NCBI GenBank assembly: GCA_963693285.1
Contig: OY848918.1
Location: 16,728,785-16,792,784, forward strand
Source of the DNA: Xestospongia muta
Lineage: Eukaryota > Porifera > Demospongiae > Haplosclerida > Petrosiidae
Length of the DNA stretch: 64,000 nt
Reading direction: 5' to 3'
Shown here: piece after piece, positions 58,427-64,000 of the stretch
How positions within the stretch are numbered: the stretch's first letter is position 1
How the letters are laid out: each line of letters opens with the position of its first letter
Program-made: the position numbers and the translations under genes
The notes under the pieces: generated by a model
The model's database searches: none
What the model was told of the DNA's origin: nothing
What the model saw: only the letters and a program-made list of their open reading frames with translations

Positions 58427-60796
58427 TGAGTGAGTTTTACTCAAAGAACTAGGCAGATTGGTATAGAGACGCTTCGTTCAGAAGGAAGATGAGTTCGAGA
58501 AGTAGACATCTATATCTTGAAAGTTGGCTGTAGACATTACTACGACGATGATATAATAGCGCGAGTAAAGCAATTTTTCATACACCAAGCTAAAGCAAAT
58601 GGATCGCTGAAGCTGAAGCTATACAAACTACTGAAGACATTTCTATGTCTTTTTAAAGCCAGTAACACTCCAAGTAAGGTAAGTTTCTTGAACTATAGAG
58701 CATTACTAAGCAGTATGTATACGTTAAAGTTTTTTCTCTTTCTGCTCATACAATAGTGACAATTAGTTGTGATTGTTGTAGCCATTGGCAATTTTTATTA
58801 TTTATAATAGGTTTAGTAAATGTTACAATGTCATTATAGGAAACTATATATGATAAGTTATACACAGTGGACTGATGTATATAATGCATACAGATTTTAT
58901 GAGATATGAGATATTGTATGAATAGATACTTATAGATGAAAGGTATATTTATATTGTACAAATATTACTGGTATTGTTTTGTGTGCCACATTAGGAAGCA
59001 ATCTTTAGCATCATCAGTGTGAAAAAGCCAAACATCACACTCTCTATAATACCAGGAAGTGACAGGAACTATCAACATGAGTGTGGTGAACTGCATTGTG
59101 GTAAGAGTATTGACCTCTTTTCAACTTGTTGTCATCTCTTTTCTTCAAAGAAAAATGATAAAGAGATAGTTGATGAATAGGTCTTCAACTGTCACCACTT
59201 CTTAGTCAACTACAATAGTTACCTATCAACTCTTTTGCTAGCTGAACATAGAACTCTTTTACGTTTTAAATGTTGCTGGTTGTGATAGTGTTTATGTAAA
59301 ATGTATGTATTCATGATGGTAACATTGAACAGAATGAAGACTATATATTTATATAACTTGTGTGATTTGATTTTACAACTGTAATAGCCATGGACCTGAT
59401 CCCAACAGTACTTCTTCACCTATGTACTTGTTATATATAATATTTTGTGGACAAGGTTTATAGGTGCCCTCTCTGCCCTCTCACTTACTCTGGCATGCCA
59501 TTCCAAGTTGGTTTGAATAATATATAATGTGCGACCAATATTGCTATTGAGCCATATTCAATGTGGGAGTGCAGATAATGATGAAATTAAGATATCTTTC
59601 AAATAGAAGGTCGAATAATGTTTCAAAGAATCACTTCAACCTTTATAATTTTGTATCACTGCTGGCAGGAATTGATTGGCCTATATTAGAAGTGTAAAGG
59701 GAGTTGGGTCAGAATTTTCCTGTATGATGTCAGTAGAAAATTTAAATGATGGAGGAAAGTTGTTAACCATTAGCATTTTCAGTGTTCCACTGGAATGTGA
59801 TGTAGTTAACTGATGGTTGAACATTGAGAATAACCTTGTAGGTGCTGAAATGTATAGATGAAAGGGGCAACATGTCCTTTAGTTAATAAGTGTACGAAGA
59901 AGCCCTATTAACTGGGCCCAATTGGAATGCTCTATTAGAAAAAAATTTGCCTGAAGGTTGCTTAACAATTGCACTCAATAAGAAGTATTAGAGTAGATAA
60001 CTAATTCTCTATTTGTGGATTATTGTTGATTCAGTTGAAGCTGTTAGCCAGATAAACAGGCTTTACAAATAACACAACAAAGTGCCTGTTGTACTTACCA
60101 CCAGATTCACAATTATTTACAGGCATAAATCTGATAACATTGATGCCTGGCATTGTTATAATATCTATGATAAACTATGTTTTATAATATTGTATCCACA
60201 ACTCCTTATTCCCTCTTACAATAGTACCAGCCTGTGTTGAGAGCTGTCAAAACTACACCAATGTTGCACCAAGTATATAATATACACCAGTTGGTTGATT
60301 GTACTCATTAGATCTAAACTTTGAGATTGTTCACATTGTATTTGGTAAATATAACAAGATACATTGTAGTGAAGGTGGGCTGAGATTGTCATTTATTCAA
60401 TACTTTGGTACTTCCAATTGTACCTTGGTTGTTAAATATTGTTACTTGAGTAGCTGTAGAATCAGTTATAAAAAAATATGTCACACTTGTTGGGTATTTA
60501 TCAGAGTTTTCTTGGATTGATGCAAGTGATAGCATATACTTTGGTATTGGAAAACGAGTTCCAGCATGAATAGACATTTGTTTCATTGACATGACCACAA
60601 TTCAAATAACAAGCTTTATTAATCAATTGAATCCCTGGCATGTTGACATTTCTGTAATTGGTAAAAGTAAGTTGAGCAGGATTGGGAAAGTAAGACCGTT
60701 TCAATAGATTCTATAATTCTATAATTGTTGGTGGTTGCTAAATTTAGTCACTCCTTTAAAGTTGGCAGTGCCTATAGGTTCAGTAACAGGACCAGT
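58427..60796. repeat. Dispersed 2-kb repeat, copy 2
   Basis: Colinear with 11587-13572 and about 370 bp longer because of extra sequence near 58930-59300. It starts 26 bases after the transposase stop codon. Reading frames shared with copy 1 include KVGCRHYYDDDIIARVKQ (plus strand, near 58517) and YFPNPAQLTFTNYRNVNMPG with NKACYLNCGHVNE (minus strand, 60500-60700). The latter continues in another frame as IQENSDKYPTSVTYFFITD. None was recognised, but their conservation in both copies suggests an old coding segment carried by the element. Confidence 0.75.
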
Positions 60797-60847
60797 TATT
60801 TTGTAGCTATTGGTCCGGCAAACCAAACTACGCCTCATAAACGTAAA

Positions 60848-61165
60848 ACCACACCCACATCAATCATGTCCACTTATGAAGGAATGTCGTTTGTTGTTGG
60901 TGAAACTTTTGCGTCTTACGCCGAACTAGAAACAAAAAAGACGTAATAAGAGAACAAATGTTGTACAGCACAGCTAGTACATAAAGATTCAAGAACTCTT
61001 GAAGCTGCTAGAAAATAAGTGCCAAAGACAGTAGAAGGGGCAAACGAGGACCTACGCTATCATAGCATCAATATCTCGTGCTCATTCGGTGTTAAAGACT
61101 ACAAAACAAAGGAAATGGTTTGAGATCTAACCAAATGTGAGTGCAGGGCAAGTTCAAGACATTGT
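60848..61165 (+). pseudogene. N-terminal relic of a second ZSWIM/MULE-family gene
   Basis: Reads MSTYEGMSFVVGETFASYAE LETKK, then after breaks LVHKDSRTLEAARK, VPKTVEGANEDLRYHSINIS and CSFGVKDYKTK. The FxVGExFxSYxELExK opening and the KDSRTLEAARKR block are characteristic of ZSWIM3-like proteins. Stops and frameshifts show inactivity. It differs from the N-terminus of the gene at 56.5 kb, so it belongs to another subfamily. Confidence 0.6.
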
Positions 61166-61624
61166 GTAAGTCTTGTTATCTTCCTCTATTTAGTACCATA
61201 AAGCAGCAATGTCCAGCTGGAAATAAGTTTATTTAACTGATGATAAGGCCATTCCAATTAAATTCATTGTTTCCCATTACCCGCCCACGTGACATGGCCT
61301 GCCGCTTCATTATTAGGTTTTGTTCATTATTTTTGTTTAAATTTGTTATAATGGCTGATTTTGCCAATGTTTCGGTTTTTCTGCTGTCTTTTAAGAGAAC
61401 GCTGATACCCTGGACGATTACTCAAATCCCAGAAATTGAGTATGCGTTTCTCGATTTCTTCACCTCCGTAATAAGGCCGAAAATACCTGGGTTGTCATCT
61501 CATATTTACGCTTGTCATATTATCTTTTGGCAGGTTTTTAAAGTATTGTTTGTGTGAATGGGAAAACTGAAAGTACAACAACGTCTGCTCACGTGAGTCA
61601 ATAGTCAATGCTTTTGATGTTTCA
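61166..61624. other. Sequence between two halves of the ZSWIM relic
   Basis: Contains a plus-strand frame at 61240-61557 reading MADFANVSVFLLSFKRTLIP then IPEIEYAFLDFFTSVIRPK; not recognised. The stretch is more GC-rich than its surroundings. It may be an insertion splitting the relic. Confidence 0.35.
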
Positions 61625-61816
61625 ATGGACTACGCCCAACAAATGTATCTCCAGGAGCATCAACCACCTGACTCCAGTTTACAGCCAATCACAGAAAAGA
61701 ATCGAAAGGACAAATTATACAATCACATCATAATTTTCATGACATTAAAAGGGCTGAAGTTCATTGCTGATGAGGTAGATACATCTGGTACTAAGCTTGT
61801 TCAGTTGCTGTGCTAG
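61625..61816 (+). pseudogene. Probable C-terminal relic of the ZSWIM-family gene
   Basis: A 63-codon frame contains SLQPITEKNRKDKLYNHI and LKGLKFIADEVDTSGTKLVQ. The ITEKNRKDKY...A..L...VSE.SGT pattern occurs at the C-terminus of ZSWIM3-like proteins, in keeping with the N-terminal relic at 60848. The SWIM region itself is missing. Confidence 0.45.
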
Positions 61817-62559
61817 ATATTTTAGTACATTGATGGCCATCGTCATGTTTTCCTGTTATACTCGTTACCAGTACCAAAAGAATTCAATTGTTTATCAAAA
61901 AGAAATAATTTTAATGTACTGAAGTACATAATACATTTCTTTTTCTCCTTCTCTCTCTCTTATACTTTTTACTCATGTAAATGTTCCTTTTGTTGTGGTC
62001 AATATCATTCTCTGACTCTTTCTTATACAATGTACCTTTTCTTATGTTCCCTCAGTTGTACAATAAATGCGGCTGTTTGTTGTTTTCATTGCTATTGAGG
62101 CTGTTTGTTGTTTTCATTGCTTGTAACAAGTATCTAGTCAAAGCTACAAGGATCCAAGACCAAGAGAAAACACATAAAAATAAGTGGCTAACCAGGTAAC
62201 TGAAACTGAAACTCTCCTTGTTGGAGACATTGAATAAATATAGGACACACCCACCTTGTTCTTTATTTCTATTGCCTTCTTCATTATCTGTAAAGCAAAG
62301 CAAGCAGCAACACTTCAGTCTCCATTTTGTACTAATTGACTTTATAATAATGAGGTGTGTTTTTAGTTGACACGAGTATGCTTGTTTATTTGAACAATAT
62401 TGGCACTACACTATGCTACATGACCAGATGCCAAGAATACAACTTGGTGCATATACAAGTGTATTTTTGTGTACCCACCTTAACTGTTACATTATTCTCT
62501 TCATCATCAATTCATTATGAGTGTTTTATTCTACAGGAAGGTATAATGCACTAGTGATA
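61817..62559. other. Intergenic stretch with a small tandem repeat
   Basis: Near 62070-62125 the unit gctgtttgttgttttcattgc occurs twice. No gene. Confidence 0.6.
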
Positions 62560-63850
62560 CTACTGATACTAAGAAAGTAGTAGTTCTTTTAAGATATATA
62601 CAATTTATAAGGGTATTGTAATCCTTTTATCTACTTCATCTATCTATGTGTATATTAGTACTTGTTACTATATGTATATTTGCGACCATAAATACAAAAA
62701 TGGTACCTAATGTGTAATTAAATTTTGAACAAACACTTCTATAGAATTATTGTTTATTTTGTATTTATCATTTCCAGTAAGACAATGTAATCATAAAGAT
62801 CAATAATTGAGCTTGTTACCTACTGAATTTGAATAACTTCCTATTCAAGATGGCTACATAATAACAATTTGTATGCAAGTACTTGTTTGAAATTTGTTTG
62901 CATGTAAGATACCATTTTGATATTTGTTGCTACATTTTTATAATCAATCCATAATTCTTTTATTCGTCTTTTTGTCCATTTTTTTGTTGTTAACACTTTT
63001 ATCTATCCTTTTATCTATTAGGTCCAGTACATAAGATACAACTCACAACATAATGAAGTACTCAATGTGACATTATGTGTAATAACCTGTTCATTTTGTG
63101 ATCAATACATACCTAAGTTATGATAAACTGGACTTTTTAAAATACATAAGAACCTATATGTACTTACAATACATTTATATATTTACATGTTCATGAAATG
63201 ATATAGTAATAAAACAAAGTAAATGTATTATATGTACCATATATTATAATGACCAGTGTTCATAATGGAATCATAAAATTGATTGATGTCCTTGATGATT
63301 AAGAAATCATCCATAACTTCAGTCTTGTGGTCTACTATGAAATAGAATCCCAGGAACCTTGGAATGTCATTTGGATAAAGGGTACTCTATCTGTGCAACC
63401 TTTTTTGATCTAACTAAAGCATTTGACTCAGTTCCACATCAACCCCTTCTTGATGTACTTTTTTCACTTGACATTATTCATCACCTTATGGTTTGGCTTC
63501 AAAGCTATCTCACACTTCAATCTCAACAGGTTGTTGTTGATGGCTGTTCCTCTTCTAAGTCTACCGTCTTATCTGGCGTTACTCATGGCTTGAATGTTGG
63601 ACCACTTCTCTTCATTTTGTATGTGAATGACATATTCCAGTTACCTTTCAAAAAAAGTTCTCTTATAATTTATGTTGTTCCCACCCTTTAAACCTGAATC
63701 TGCCCTTCTCTAGATCTTCTACTACCCTCAACTTCTTCCTTACCAGTCCTTTCTCCCTGTGGAATTTCCTTCCCTCATCATTCAAAGATCTCAACTCTGC
63801 AGTTCAAGCAAAATATTTCTTATTTACTTTAAAATTATCAGGAATGTAGC
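62560..63850 (+). mobile_element. Truncated non-LTR retrotransposon unit, copy B
   Basis: The 5' 950 bp match copy A at 27740-28703. The reverse-transcriptase fragment at 63359 runs longer here. After an internal deletion, 63690-63840 encodes the typical LINE tail with SLWNFLPSSFKDLNSAVQA and KYFLFTLKL. Both A and B contain the same non-coding leader, so the truncated unit was copied as such, or both copies come from a segmental duplication. Confidence 0.8.
63359..63691 (+). pseudogene. Reverse transcriptase fragment (non-LTR), longer copy
   Basis: Contains ATFFDLTKAFDSVPHQPLLD, WLQSYLTLQSQQ and VLSGVTHGLNVGPLLFILYV NDI. The FDLTKAFDSVPH and SGVxxGxxxGPLLFxLYVNDI blocks are reverse-transcriptase motifs of CR1/L2/Jockey-type LINEs. 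The catalytic YxDD region is deleted. Confidence 0.88.
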
Positions 63851-64000
63851 ATACATATTGTTCATATTTATCATTCATTCACCTGTTAATATCATCACTT
63901 ATCATAAATCCTTCACCTCCTATTTTATTTTATTTTATTGTTTTTGATGCTCTTTATATTAGCTTTGCTATTGAGTGTCTTTTGTGTTTTAATTTAAAAA

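Noticed and set aside
61240..61557. 105-codon plus-strand frame as a real gene
   Set aside because: Hydrophobic, no recognised domain, and surrounded by relic sequence; kept only as an unassigned stretch.
1..64000. tRNA, rRNA and CRISPR arrays
   Set aside because: No cloverleaf with conserved boxes, no rRNA-like block and no spaced direct-repeat array of CRISPR type was seen. The only long arrays are the contiguous minisatellite and simple duplications.

Overview
This is an AT-rich, intron-rich, repeat-dense animal nuclear sequence. Genes use GT-AG introns, ankyrin repeats sit on separate 99-nt exons, and many decayed eukaryotic transposons are present. The mix of ANK-ROCO and ZU5/Death-domain genes with this transposon load suggests an early-branching invertebrate, most likely a demosponge such as Amphimedon. 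The taxon is an inference from gene style, not from a database match.

Layout. (1) Positions 322-24301, minus strand: an ankyrin-ROCO gene whose start codon is at 24301. Its six ankyrin exons are spread over about 21 kb of introns and feed a large GTPase/COR-like exon at 322-2397. The reading frame is still open at a splice donor, so the gene continues past the left edge. Its introns hold a 5-kb 72-bp minisatellite, two gag-like relics, an IS630/Tc1-like transposon, a pogo-like element, a degenerate tandem duplication and a 442-bp TIR element. (2) 24302-40046: mostly intergenic, with LINE-linked repeats, a piggyBac transposase relic, two long palindromes, a CARD-like reading frame, a relic of a transposon-like ORF family and a decayed Death domain. 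(3) 40047-55323, minus strand: a second ANK-ROCO gene. Sixteen phase-compatible exons encode ankyrin repeats, a Roc-like GTPase with COR-like region, two Death domains, ZU5, a UPA-like region and a final Death domain. An extra Death-domain exon with an in-frame stop lies inside it. The 5' end was not found. (4) 56.5-64 kb: a MULE/ZSWIM-type transposase gene with one intron and one frameshift, a 2-kb repeat also present at 11.6 kb, a second ZSWIM relic and a truncated non-LTR retrotransposon.

The two ROCO genes share strand, exon phases and domain order, so they are probably paralogues from a local tandem duplication. By domain content they would be intracellular scaffolds: ankyrin repeats for ligand binding, a GTPase switch, and ZU5/UPA/Death domains for assembling a signalling complex, as in PIDD, UNC5 and DAPK. 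Partner specificity cannot be read from the sequence. Exon joins were derived by hand from splice signals and reading phase; none has been checked against transcripts.
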